64,000 nt of DNA, from the NCBI GenBank assembly GCA_003598085.1, contig QZKU01000143.1, positions 5,729 to 69,728 on the forward strand, given 5' to 3'. This document shows, in pieces, positions 28,013 to 36,836 of this stretch. The notes under the pieces are model-generated. The model had not been told where the DNA came from, searched no databases, and was given only the letters and a program-made list of their open reading frames with translations. The stretch comes from Candidatus Abyssobacteria bacterium SURF_5 (lineage in GTDB: Bacteria > Abyssobacteria > SURF-5). The number at the start of each line of letters is the position of its first letter. The stretch's first letter is position 1. The position numbers were made by a program, and so were the translations under genes.

Positions 28013-28534
28013 ATGCATCAAATTGAATTCGATGTCAAGGAGCGTGAAGACGGCTCAATCGAAGTTCGGTTTACTTGGACCCATGATGTCGGCCTTCCCA
28101 CTGAAAGTGTAGTCAAGAATCAGTACCGCCACTACATGAACAAGGAGGACCTGGCGAATGAGGTGATTTATTTTCTTAATGTCGAGGAAAATTACGGGGA
28201 AGAGGCAAGCAAGGATCTCCGCAGTGCGCTCGTTCAGATTCCAACCCGCGCTTTGAAGCTGCTCTCCTTCATGGTCATCGATCTCTGGAGCGAGACCCAG
28301 ATCGAATACAAACGCCGAAAAATATCCAATCGGCGCAGGTTTCTCGAACTCTCCCGCTCCCTTCACGGGATTCTCTTCGACTTCGCAAAGAAAAAGCCAA
28401 ACCTGACCTATGGAGAGGTGTTGGCGGCCCTCGAAAAAGAATACAGCGTGATCCGCTCGGGCGCCCAAACCGGGGCGACATTGGGCGAAACCCTGAATCG
28501 CCGCTCCAAGCGCTCGCGAAAATCAAAAAAATGA
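28013..28534 (+). CDS. Hypothetical protein, basic C-terminus
   Basis: The longer frame overlaps the preceding gene. ATG 28013 has a clear AAGGAGG nine bases upstream and gives 173 residues. The N-terminal third is a beta-rich acidic segment (EFDVKEREDGSIEVRFTWTHD). The middle is helical, and the end is very basic (R-R-S-K-R-S-R-K-S-K-K), suggesting nucleic-acid contact. I do not recognise the family. It lies between the GH106-like gene and a 65-residue orphan, all on the plus strand. Confidence 0.6.
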   Translation: MHQIEFDVKEREDGSIEVRFTWTHDVGLPTESVVKNQYRHYMNKEDLANEVIYFLNVEENYGEEASKDLRSALVQIPTRALKLLSFMVIDLWSETQIEYKRRKISNRRRFLELSRSLHGILFDFAKKKPNLTYGEVLAALEKEYSVIRSGAQTGATLGETLNRRSKRSRKSKK

Positions 28535-28567
28535 TTCACAACACCACCGTCAGATAGAGGAGAGGGT

Positions 28568-28765
28568 ATGTGCGCTGAATGTGATGAACTGACCCCGGAC
28601 TTCATGAGAAGACAGTTGAATCTCATGGCGGATGTGGAGATGGGCCCCGAGATTGATGCAAATTTTTACCTTTTCGCCGGCCTCATCTCCATGATGAAGA
28701 TGCTCCAGCCTGAGGGATACCAGCAGTCGATCCCCGCATTTATTTTCCATACCATAAAGGAGTGA
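28568..28765 (+). CDS. Small orphan protein, 65 residues
   Basis: ATG 28568 follows AGAGGAGAGGG, a plausible ribosome-binding site. The protein has two cysteines (C-A-E-C) at residues 2 and 5, then a helical body. Its stop overlaps the AAGGAG used by the next gene. The short length and lack of recognised homology leave it tentative, but the spacing fits a translated operon member. Confidence 0.5.
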   Translation: MCAECDELTPDFMRRQLNLMADVEMGPEIDANFYLFAGLISMMKMLQPEGYQQSIPAFIFHTIKE

Positions 28766-28770
28766 CTTCC

Positions 28771-30180
28771 ATGCCCAACGAGCTCTGCGATCTGACCATT
28801 TCCGAATTGGGTCCAATGATCAAATCACGTAAAATCTCTCCCGTCGAGCTTCTCCGCTCCGTGTTGCATCGAATAGAGAAATTGGAGCCCCGGCTCAAGG
28901 CCTATATAACCGTCGATCACGATGCCGCTCTCCAGGCTGCGCGCAAAGCGGAACGTCAGATAAAACAGAATAGATATCTCGGCCCGTTGCACGGTATCCC
29001 GATTTCGCTGAAGGATCTGTATCAGACGAAGGGCCTGCGGACGTCAGGCGGATCAAAAATTCTGCAGGAGTGGGTGCCGGACGAGGATGCCACATCCGTC
29101 GCCAAACTTCGCGAAGCAGGCGCGGTTATCGCGGGGAAGACCAACCTGCATGAATTCGCGTTTGGCGGGACAACTCAGAACCCTCACTTTGGGGGCGCTA
29201 GGAATCCCTACAACCTGGCGCGCATTCCCGGCGGTTCGAGCGGCGGTTCAGCCGCGGCGGTCGCGGCCGGAATGTGCATCGCGGCAACCGGCAGCGATAC
29301 CGGCGGCTCCATACGCACTCCATCAGCTCTTTGCGGGATCGTCGGTCTGAAGCCCACCTATGGCCGGGTCAGCCTGCACGGGATCATCCCGCTGGCCTGG
29401 TCGCTCGACCACATTGGCCCGATGACGAAATGCGTGCGTGATGCCGCCGTGATGCTCTCGGCCATGGCAGGATACGACCCCAAAGATCCTTCGAGCGCCT
29501 GCGAGAAAGTTCCTCGATTCGAACGCGCGCTCAAAGACGACGTGAAGAAATTGAAAATTGGAATCGAACCGGCCTTCTGTTTTAATGGAGCCGACGACGA
29601 GGTCGAGCAGGCGGTGAGGCGCGCGCTTTCCCTGTTCGAAAGGCTGGGCGCAAAAATCGTGGAGGTCAACCTGCCCAATATCGAGCTGACCAGCCCTATT
29701 GAATCCGTCATTATCACCGCCGAAGCAGCCTCCTATCACGAGGAGAATCTGAGGAATCGTCCCCTCGATTTCGGCGAAGACGTGCGCGTGCTTCTCGAGG
29801 CCGGAGCGGCTTTCACCGCTGTGCATTACCTCAAGGCGCAGCGCATACGCAGTCTGATCCGAAAAGAGTTTGCGGATGCCTTCAGAAAAATTGACGTCTT
29901 TGCGCTTCCCGCCGCGGCGGTTCCTGCTCCCAAAATCGGGGCGCAGACGGTTTCGATCAAGGGAATGGAGACCGACGCGCAGATGGCGCTCCTGCGATAT
30001 ACGTGCCCGTCCAACCTGACCGGCCTCCCGGCAATCTCGATTCCGTGCGGCATGAGCGGCGACGGCCTGCCAATCGGCCTGCAGTTGGTGGGGAAAGCTT
30101 TCGACGAAGCGACTCTCCTGCGGGCCGCATTCGCCTTCGAAGCGCACGTCGAACCACTGCCGAAACCGGCGCTCACCTGA
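28771..30180 (+). CDS. Amidase-signature family hydrolase
   Basis: The 469-residue enzyme carries the Ser-cisSer-Lys triad expected from GatA alignment: Lys81 in PISLKDLY, Ser156 in GGSSGGS and Ser180 in GSDTGGSIR. All three are offset by two residues from S. aureus GatA numbering. The region FGGTTQNPHFGGARNPYN is more like free amidases than GatA, and no gatB/gatC is nearby, so I call a general amide hydrolase. ATG 28771 follows AAGGAG; the GTG at 28762 is less likely. A terminator-like hairpin follows the gene. Confidence 0.9.
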   Translation: MPNELCDLTISELGPMIKSRKISPVELLRSVLHRIEKLEPRLKAYITVDHDAALQAARKAERQIKQNRYLGPLHGIPISLKDLYQTKGLRTSGGSKILQEWVPDEDATSVAKLREAGAVIAGKTNLHEFAFGGTTQNPHFGGARNPYNLARIPGGSSGGSAAAVAAGMCIAATGSDTGGSIRTPSALCGIVGLKPTYGRVSLHGIIPLAWSLDHIGPMTKCVRDAAVMLSAMAGYDPKDPSSACEKVPRFERALKDDVKKLKIGIEPAFCFNGADDEVEQAVRRALSLFERLGAKIVEVNLPNIELTSPIESVIITAEAASYHEENLRNRPLDFGEDVRVLLEAGAAFTAVHYLKAQRIRSLIRKEFADAFRKIDVFALPAAAVPAPKIGAQTVSIKGMETDAQMALLRYTCPSNLTGLPAISIPCGMSGDGLPIGLQLVGKAFDEATLLRAAFAFEAHVEPLPKPALT

Positions 30181-30187
30181 ACGCTCA

Positions 30188-30225
30188 CGCCCTCATCTCG
30201 TTGAGTTGCTCGTGAGATGGGGGCG
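30188..30225 (+). terminator. Terminator-like hairpin after the amidase gene
   Basis: CGCCCTCATCTC (30188-30199) pairs with GAGATGGGGGCG (30214-30225) over 12 bp with one mismatch, around a 14-nt loop. The tail ATTTGTCT is only partly U-rich, so termination efficiency is uncertain. Confidence 0.5.
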
Positions 30226-30271
30226 ATTTGTCTGAATATCATGATGAAACCGGTAGGCGGTGAGCATCTTT

Positions 30272-30301
30272 TTGGAAACTCTTCGAAAGGTGCGATATAA
30301 T
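30272..30301 (+). promoter_or_regulatory. Sigma70-like promoter of the MaoC-type gene
   Basis: TTGGAA (30272-30277) and a consensus TATAAT (30296-30301) are separated by 18 bp, about 55 bp before the start codon at 30356. Confidence 0.55.
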
Positions 30302-30355
30302 TGCTTCGCTTGAAGAGCCGGTCTTTTGCCTTTCCATCTTTAATGGAGGAAGAGA

Positions 30356-30796
30356 ATGTTCAATAAGTATTTCGACGACATCGCCATCGGGGACAAAGTT
30401 GTCAGCCGGGGGAGAACCGTGACGGAGGCCGACCTGGTTAACTTCTCGATGTTTTCCGCCGATTGGTTCCCGCTTCACAGCGACGTTGAATATGCCCGCG
30501 CCACGATGTTCGGAGGCCGGATCGCTCATGGGCTGCTGGTCCTCTCCATCGCTTCAGGACTTGTCCCGCTTCAACCCTACTTCACCATCGCATTCTATGG
30601 AATGGATCGGGTGCGTTTCATCAATGCCACCCGCATCGGCGATACCATTCACGTTGAGGGCGAGGTGATCGAGAAAGAAGAGCGAAACGACCAGAGCGGC
30701 ATAATCACCTATCGGCAGACAGTGAAGAATCAGCGGGGCGAGGATGTCGTGGTCGGCATCATGAAAGTTTTGATGGCGCGGGCGAAGCGGAAATGA
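30356..30796 (+). CDS. MaoC-like (R)-enoyl-CoA hydratase
   Basis: The 146-residue hot-dog-fold protein has the MaoC hydratase motif: D-W-F-P-L-H-S-D followed by GGRIAHGLLVLSI. The Asp/His pair protonates and hydrates enoyl-CoA thioesters. AGGAAGAGA precedes the ATG. Downstream strands (VRFINATRIGDTIHVEGEVIEK) are typical. The gene has its own promoter and convergent neighbours, so it is probably monocistronic; the pathway (fatty acid or amino-acid CoA degradation) is not evident. Confidence 0.9.
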   Translation: MFNKYFDDIAIGDKVVSRGRTVTEADLVNFSMFSADWFPLHSDVEYARATMFGGRIAHGLLVLSIASGLVPLQPYFTIAFYGMDRVRFINATRIGDTIHVEGEVIEKEERNDQSGIITYRQTVKNQRGEDVVVGIMKVLMARAKRK

Positions 30797-30821
30797 TCGC
30801 AAAGGAAACGTCGGCCGGGCG

Positions 30822-32507
30822 CTATTGAAAATAGAATTCCAACCATTCGCTCCAACAGCGGGGCTGTGTGTCCGGCGAGATACGCACCCTCCACGGATTC
30901 CGGACACCGAGCGCAAGCCATATCTCCTTCGAATACGGCCCGAAATCGCGCTGATTTCCGTAATTGAGGAATGAACCGGTGAGGTGATGAATTCCGTCGC
31001 CTATGTCATATTCGATGATGTACGTCATCACAGGACTTCCGGTCCATGAGGCGCGCACCATCCCGTGCCTCTCGTTGAAGCGAAGAACCACTCCGTCATA
31101 CGGAAAAATGAGTTGCGGGCAAAGCCCTTCGCTTCCGCTGTCCACCAAAGCAGATTGGTGCGCGGCAAGCGCGTTCCGGCGGAGAACGTTTTCCCGCTTC
31201 CACTCGTCTAAGAGCGTCAGAAGAATATTGGCAGGCTCGGGGTTTTTGTCGTAGACGTTTCGGTGCTCCTTGATGTCTATCAGCAAATCAAAGAGTTGAT
31301 AGTTTTTTCCTGCCGGGCCTTCTGTCTCGATCAGCTTCCAGGAGTCGGTCCGCACGCATCTCAACCGCGTCTCCTCCATTTCGCCGCTCGCCTGGTATCC
31401 GCCGTAAATAGTCTCGGCGAAGGCAGGAATACTCGACTCGCTTCGCTTGCCGGCATCGAAAATGAGGGGCGCCAGAGAGCGTCCTTGTATCCCCGACGGC
31501 ATCGGGATTCCCGTCAGCTCGAGAAGCGTCGGCATGATATCTATCTGCTGCACTTGCTCCCGTATTTGCACTCCCTCCGGAAGATAACCGGACAAAGACA
31601 TGATCAGCGGGATTCGCAGCACCTCGTCATACACGGTCGCTGAACGCGATGTCGATGCGTGCCCCACAAAACCATGATCAAACAGCTCCTCTCCATGGTC
31701 CGCCGTAATGACAAGCAGCGTCTTCTCAAGCAGGCCGTATTTGTGCAGGCGCGCGCACAGACGGCCCACAAAGAAATCCAACTCGATCACTTCTCCGTCG
31801 TAGAGATCGTGTATGATGGCCCGATCCGATTGCTGGAACTTGACCGTGTCGACAAATACGCTGGCGGAATCTGAAAGAACGGCCTTCACGCCCGGTGACA
31901 CCTGATTTTCATTCGGATGCCCCGAAAGAAAAACTGAGTGAGTGCTTTCCCGCGGCCTGTACGGAAGGTGTACGTTTCGGTAGTGATACCAGAGGAAGAA
32001 CTTGGAGTCATGATTCTCGTCGATCCAGCGAAAGATCTCCTCGCCATCCTCTTCAGAGAAATACCGTTCTTCGACCGGCCCAATGCGTATGCCCAAAAAT
32101 TCCGGCAACGTGAGAACAAAACAGATGTTCGGAACTTCATATTCGGCCTCCGCAAAACAGTCGAAAATGGTCGTAATCTCGGAGTCCAGCAGCTGCCCCC
32201 GCTTGTCAACCTGATGTACCGGCGGCTGAAGAGAGGTCAAAACGGAAATCAGACCGGGTACGGTCCATGCCGATTGACTGAACACCCGGCGAAAAAGCAC
32301 TCCCCGCTCGGCAAGCGCATCGATATTCGGACTCGTTGCTCTGTTGTGTCCATAACAGCTCAAATGATCGGCACGAAGCGAGTCCACAGTCAGAAGAATG
32401 ACGTTGATATCCTCAGGCGCCCGTCTGGGGGATGGTCGCTCCGTCACGAGAAAGAGAACGCCGGCTAAAACAGCAAAAATAAATATCTTTCCTGTACTTC
32501 TTCCCAT
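30822..32507 (-). CDS. Sulfatase-superfamily hydrolase with Thr at the formylglycine position
   Basis: The 561-residue protein has an N-terminal hydrophobic anchor (residues 8-22). The alkaline-phosphatase/sulfatase core starts NVILLTVDSLRADHLSCYGH, with a metal site in TADHGEELFDHGF and an IDIMPTLLELTGI strand. The canonical CxPxR sulfatase motif is replaced by T82-V-P-G-L in SAWTVPGLISVLTS. A formylglycine cannot form, and Thr may act as nucleophile, as in phosphoethanolamine or phosphoglycerol transferases. The C-terminal 150 residues are beta-rich. It is the last gene of a three-gene unit, starting 1 bp after vanZ. Confidence 0.85.
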   Translation of the reverse strand: MGRSTGKIFIFAVLAGVLFLVTERPSPRRAPEDINVILLTVDSLRADHLSCYGHNRATSPNIDALAERGVLFRRVFSQSAWTVPGLISVLTSLQPPVHQVDKRGQLLDSEITTIFDCFAEAEYEVPNICFVLTLPEFLGIRIGPVEERYFSEEDGEEIFRWIDENHDSKFFLWYHYRNVHLPYRPRESTHSVFLSGHPNENQVSPGVKAVLSDSASVFVDTVKFQQSDRAIIHDLYDGEVIELDFFVGRLCARLHKYGLLEKTLLVITADHGEELFDHGFVGHASTSRSATVYDEVLRIPLIMSLSGYLPEGVQIREQVQQIDIMPTLLELTGIPMPSGIQGRSLAPLIFDAGKRSESSIPAFAETIYGGYQASGEMEETRLRCVRTDSWKLIETEGPAGKNYQLFDLLIDIKEHRNVYDKNPEPANILLTLLDEWKRENVLRRNALAAHQSALVDSGSEGLCPQLIFPYDGVVLRFNERHGMVRASWTGSPVMTYIIEYDIGDGIHHLTGSFLNYGNQRDFGPYSKEIWLALGVRNPWRVRISPDTQPRCWSEWLEFYFQ

Positions 32508-32508
32508 A

Positions 32509-33096
32509 TTATTTCAGCCGCTCCAAAGGCATCTTCCCACGGCTCCGTTTCGTTAACAACGCAATCAGCGCCAGCCCGAAAGCGGATGCAAGACCATTGG
32601 TGACGATGTCTCGTGTTTCAAATGTGCGGTTCGGAAGAAAATATTGTATGCTTTCATCGATAGACCCGAAAACCAGTCCGAAAAGGAATGCGAGTGCGTA
32701 GGAAAACCTGGTCGAAAAATCAAAAGAGAAAGCTCTCAACGCAAGGAAAACCAGAGCTCCGTACTCCACAAGGTGCAATTTTTCCGCCGGAAATTTGCAG
32801 TAGTATTTCAATACGTAACCGTAGCCCATTGACAGCGCCGCCAATGCAATGATCCTGAAAGGGCCGTAGTCTCTCCATGAACCAACCATGATATAGAAAA
32901 AAAAGAGCAGCAGCGCAACAGAAAACATATAAGGGAAATTGCTGAAGCCCGCCCCAAAAGTAAGAACCGCTCTCTCCCACACATACGGCGTCAGCGGCAG
33001 CGAAATCAATATCACCAACTGCATCAAAATTACGAAACCCCAGGCTCGCAGCCTCAGAGCCTGTTGTGTTTCCGCCGTGACATGCACTTCCGACAC
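32509..33096 (-). CDS. VanZ-like membrane protein
   Basis: The 195-residue protein has about five transmembrane helices. It ends with the VanZ signature DESIQYFLPNRTFETRDIVTNGLASAFG: an acidic D-E, Q-Y-F-L-P-N-R, D-x-x-x-N and a final glycine helix. VanZ relatives sit in the inner membrane; in enterococci one confers low teicoplanin resistance, but most have no known role. It is flanked by a secreted fusion protein gene and a sulfatase-like gene with 1-bp gaps on both sides, so tight co-expression is expected. Confidence 0.88.
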   Translation of the reverse strand: MSEVHVTAETQQALRLRAWGFVILMQLVILISLPLTPYVWERAVLTFGAGFSNFPYMFSVALLLFFFYIMVGSWRDYGPFRIIALAALSMGYGYVLKYYCKFPAEKLHLVEYGALVFLALRAFSFDFSTRFSYALAFLFGLVFGSIDESIQYFLPNRTFETRDIVTNGLASAFGLALIALLTKRSRGKMPLERLK

Positions 33097-33097
33097 A

Positions 33098-36000
33098 TCA
33101 GTCCTTTTCGATTACCCTGATTATATTCTTAGTCATCGCTCCATTCTTGAACACGATGGAAAAGCTGTTGACTCCCTCCTCAAGCGGAAGGTTCATCGAG
33201 AAGGCGCCGCTCGAGGCTGCCGATAAAGAATGGGAATTGATCTCGATCGCGCAGTCTGGTTCCGTAACCCCATAAATGCGAACTGTCGCGGCATCAGTGT
33301 ACCGCCTCTCCTCCGGATCCGTCAATACCAGCGCGTACGGACGGTCTATCATGGACGCGATCTCCGTGATTACTTCGCTGCGCGCCTGTTCGATTTTGCC
33401 GGGCTCGCGCGCAAACGACATGAGCGGCAATATACCTGCAGGATCGGTATGCAGCGAATCCCGGGAAACGAGGCGCCGGCACAGTTCTCCGATTCTTATT
33501 GTTGCCACATCTCCCAGATATTCGGCGGAAAGTATCTTCTGCACCGTCTCAATGTTTCGGCGCAGCAAGAATAGGTATTCCATATCCTCGAGCCCCTCGC
33601 GAAGCAGTTCCAATCGTATCGAGGGCGCCGGTCTCCCCCCCTGCGAATAAATCAGCACCCCCTCTCCGTTTCCAAAAAGCGGAATAAACGCTTCATCGAA
33701 CGGCTGCGTCCAATTGGCTGCTTCCCAATGCAGAAAACCATCGATTCCATACAACTGCTGCATCCACGGGATTACCCTGAAGGCCGAGGGATCATCTTCT
33801 ATATGAAGTGTCGGGAACGGCTTTACCGGCCCCGCTGTGTACCACCATACCGCTTCTTGCGGCAATCGCCCGTTCACCCGGGCAAGATATTCCGATCGAT
33901 CGGAAAAAAGATGTGGTATCCCAACCGGCAAAAATGAGATGTGAATGCCCCAGATATCGACCGAGCCCACCAGCATCTCATCAGGCATACATGTGACCAG
34001 GAACTTTGGGCGCTTCCCGCGAGAATGGATTTCTCGACCCGTTTCCACGACCGCAGAATATTGATGGTACGTCGGCTCATCGATAAAGTAGACAAATATC
34101 TTGTCCAGCCACCCTTCTTTCTCCCCCAACTCCACCAGAGGAGCATACCATTCGTTGACCGGCGGCAGAGGAAACCGGCACGCGGAGACGCGCTCGTCCC
34201 TTAAGTACTCGCCAATCCTGTCCGAGTTCAGCGACACTGGGGGCTGGTATGGCGTCAGCCTTCGCTCAACAAGAAACCAGTAAAATGAATCGAGCACCTC
34301 CCGACCATCCGCCGAATTTTTATCCACTCCCAGATGACGGGCGACCAGATCGTAATTCAGGCCGACTACGGCTGGCTGTGACGGCGAAGCCGGAATCTCC
34401 CACGGGAGCACTTGAATTTTTATGGGAATCCGACACCATGCCTTCTCCGGATTCTCCAGAATTATCGCCAGCGTCCGCTCTCCAGCGGGAACACCTCTTC
34501 CCACAAAAATCTCCACCCAAAGCCTGACAGGTGCACCGGGTGAAAGATCAAATGAATCAACCGGCTCCAAGATATTGGGATATGCCCCCGCCTCGTTCGC
34601 AACCAGCGGCAGCGGCACGGTAGTGTCCCTTTCTCCATATACCTCAATGCGAAAATGTGAAGCATCTTCATTTCGGGGTGGCGATTCAACTTTCCACGTG
34701 ACCCGTTCCGCCTCCTTCTCACTGCTGATCAGGAGTTGGAAAGACTCGTTTTCATTTCGGGCACACGTGACGGTGACGGGCAGATTCTTCAACCCCCTTC
34801 GTTCGCCAGCGAAAATGCGCCGAGTGCTTTCCGCCCACGACACTGATATTGCGTCTGAAGCAGCACCTTTGCCATGATTTTCCGCGTCAAATGAGCGCGT
34901 TATCTCCCGCAGCGCCTCTTCCGGCGACAGCAGCCCTGCATCCAGTTGGGCTACAGCCCGCGAAATCTTTGAAAATGCGCCACCGCCCAAAGACAGATCC
35001 AGCGGTTTCCCCGCCCGGGCCGATACCAGAACCTGTCGATATAATGGGTCATCTTCTTCGATTTCCATTCCCCCCGCAGTGCTTGTGAAGGGATTGACGT
35101 AGAAACATTTTTCCTGGAACATCCGATAGTACGACGGATTGAAGAATAATTCCAGGAAGGCCGATGCAGCTTGCAGATTGTCGGTCCGACACAGCACAAA
35201 AACCAGGCTGTCGGACAAAGCGGTCACACGGTTTTCCGAGACCGAAGGCATCGGCGCAATGACGAGTGGAATTTCAGTCGAATCCTGCATTGCCGAAACC
35301 AGGTTGGCATCTTCGATTTGGAAGAGGACTTTTCTATCCGTCACTTCAAGAAAATTTGGATCCCAGAACTTATAGTACGGAGGAAAAACATTTTGCTTTC
35401 GGAATTTGTGCAGCAGTTCCAGGATGTCAGCGAGGACTTCATCTTGCTTTTCTGCCCCCGAAAGCCCTTTCTGGACAGCGAGAATCGAGAATATCGAATC
35501 AAGAGAACGAGTGTTTAGCGTCCATATTTCTTCGGCGCCCGCAGGCCTGTGCTTGGCAACGTGCTTCTGCAATTGCAGGATGTCATCCCAATCCGACGGC
35601 AGCTCGGCCCCAATTTCCGCCAGCAAGGCGGGATTGCAGATAAAAACATACGGGTTCAGAGACGCAGGGATACCGTATAGAAGGTCTCTATACCGCACGT
35701 ATTCCCTGGCGGGGGGAACAAGAACTTTATTTTTCAATATTCCGTGATTCTCGAGGAAGCGGTCAACCGGAAAAATGATGCCCTTATCCGCCAGCGCCGG
35801 GAGCGCCTCGCGCTCGACCAGCGCAAGGTGCGGCCGTTCCTCCGGCTTGATCGAACGAAGCTTCTCCGCTACCGCTCCTCGCGCAGGACCAAAAACCACA
35901 TCCTCGACTCTTGCAGTCTGATCTCGGCAATTGATCTCTTTTATTATTGATTGCAGAATCTTCCGCCTCTGGCCGGTCTCCTGGTGCCAGAGAAGAAGAC

Positions 36001-36121
36001 GTTCCTCAGAAGGTGCGCCGTCAGCATGGACAAATGCGCATGCGAAGACGGCGGCTGCAAGGGCGCCGAAGGCGAGACGAGTAAATTTGAGCACGGCCGT
36101 TCCACTGGCAAAAGCCGCCAA
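33098..36121 (-). CDS. Secreted fusion: solute-binding protein plus GH123-like (DUF4091) hydrolase
   Basis: The protein has 1007 residues. A signal peptide (about 1-33) is followed by an extracellular solute-binding-protein type 1 module (about 40-410; LLLWHQETGQRRKILQSIIK, FPVDRFLENHG, YGIPASLNPYVFICN, FNPSYY). A beta linker (425-575) leads to a DUF4091/GH123-like catalytic region (580-860) with the acidic pair in F-I-D681-E682-P-T-Y. That region also has VDIWGIH, VWWYTAGP, WMQQLYGIDGFLHWEAANW and SIRLELLREGLEDMEYL. The last 80 residues form an Ig-like stalk. GH123 relatives are beta-N-acetylgalactosaminidases. The start is TTG 36121, which is uncertain. The SBP half has no permease genes nearby. 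Confidence 0.8.
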   Translation of the reverse strand: MAAFASGTAVLKFTRLAFGALAAAVFACAFVHADGAPSEERLLLWHQETGQRRKILQSIIKEINCRDQTARVEDVVFGPARGAVAEKLRSIKPEERPHLALVEREALPALADKGIIFPVDRFLENHGILKNKVLVPPAREYVRYRDLLYGIPASLNPYVFICNPALLAEIGAELPSDWDDILQLQKHVAKHRPAGAEEIWTLNTRSLDSIFSILAVQKGLSGAEKQDEVLADILELLHKFRKQNVFPPYYKFWDPNFLEVTDRKVLFQIEDANLVSAMQDSTEIPLVIAPMPSVSENRVTALSDSLVFVLCRTDNLQAASAFLELFFNPSYYRMFQEKCFYVNPFTSTAGGMEIEEDDPLYRQVLVSARAGKPLDLSLGGGAFSKISRAVAQLDAGLLSPEEALREITRSFDAENHGKGAASDAISVSWAESTRRIFAGERRGLKNLPVTVTCARNENESFQLLISSEKEAERVTWKVESPPRNEDASHFRIEVYGERDTTVPLPLVANEAGAYPNILEPVDSFDLSPGAPVRLWVEIFVGRGVPAGERTLAIILENPEKAWCRIPIKIQVLPWEIPASPSQPAVVGLNYDLVARHLGVDKNSADGREVLDSFYWFLVERRLTPYQPPVSLNSDRIGEYLRDERVSACRFPLPPVNEWYAPLVELGEKEGWLDKIFVYFIDEPTYHQYSAVVETGREIHSRGKRPKFLVTCMPDEMLVGSVDIWGIHISFLPVGIPHLFSDRSEYLARVNGRLPQEAVWWYTAGPVKPFPTLHIEDDPSAFRVIPWMQQLYGIDGFLHWEAANWTQPFDEAFIPLFGNGEGVLIYSQGGRPAPSIRLELLREGLEDMEYLFLLRRNIETVQKILSAEYLGDVATIRIGELCRRLVSRDSLHTDPAGILPLMSFAREPGKIEQARSEVITEIASMIDRPYALVLTDPEERRYTDAATVRIYGVTEPDCAIEINSHSLSAASSGAFSMNLPLEEGVNSFSIVFKNGAMTKNIIRVIEKD

Positions 36122-36150
36122 AGAGGCGGCGCCCGAGAATTATTAATGCA

Positions 36151-36669
36151 TTACTGTTCTCGTGCGAGAACCCGATCAAAGACTTGCTTGTCAGCCTCTT
36201 TGAAAAGAGCAAAGATAATCTTTTGTATTGTCGAATCGTTTTGCTGGAGATGTTGTCGCGCCAAACCAATCATTATTTCCGCGCAGCGCTCAATCGGGAA
36301 ACCGCCAATCCCCGTCCCGATCGCAGGAAATGCAATGGATCGAACGCCGGCTTCCTCTCCCCTGAGCAGGCTGTTCCTGACGGAGTCGCGCAATGATCGT
36401 TCGGAAACCGGTTCATCCCCCATGCTGGCGGCATGTATCACGTATTTTGCGGGAAGCCTGCCGGCGCCGGTAATCGCCGCTTCCCCTATCTCGATGCGGC
36501 CGATTTTATCGCATTCCTCCTGAATGGTGGGACCCCCTTTTGAACGTATCGCGCCGGCTACACCGGCTCCGAGGATCAAATGATTATTGGCGGCGTTAAC
36601 GATGGCATCCACCTCGAGTTCGGTGATATCGCCGCGCACAATGGAAATCTCACCACTTCCTGCTTTCAT
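36151..36669 (-). CDS. Macro domain protein (ADP-ribose / O-acetyl-ADP-ribose hydrolase type)
   Basis: The 172-residue single macro domain resembles YmdB. It shows VRGDITELEVDAIVNAANN, then GAGVAGAIRSKGG for the diphosphate, and the FPAIGTGIGGFP loop near residue 115. Such enzymes deacetylate O-acetyl-ADP-ribose or remove mono-ADP-ribose. It lies upstream of the 1007-residue fusion gene, with 29 bp between its stop and the next start, so it may head that transcript by position only. Confidence 0.93.
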   Translation of the reverse strand: MKAGSGEISIVRGDITELEVDAIVNAANNHLILGAGVAGAIRSKGGPTIQEECDKIGRIEIGEAAITGAGRLPAKYVIHAASMGDEPVSERSLRDSVRNSLLRGEEAGVRSIAFPAIGTGIGGFPIERCAEIMIGLARQHLQQNDSTIQKIIFALFKEADKQVFDRVLAREQ

Positions 36670-36836
36670 TTGGCTTCACCTCCATGGGATCGATGCCGCC
36701 TTCAACCCGATTTTCCGGAGCGGGTCTTAAAAGCATTTTGCGTCCGCGCTTCGACCGCAATCTCGATCCTTTGAAGAGCGTCCCTCAATCTTGTGGAAAA
36801 TGCCTTCTCCAGCATCAATCCTTTTGAGATACCGTT

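Noticed and set aside
29323-30147. Minus-strand frame of 274 codons opposite the amidase
   Set aside because: It mirrors codon bias of the amidase gene; no start signal or family pattern.
36155-36168. Hairpin TTCTCG-TG-CGAGAA at the end of the macro domain gene
   Set aside because: It is inside codons and has no U-tract, so it is not a terminator; chance symmetry is likely.
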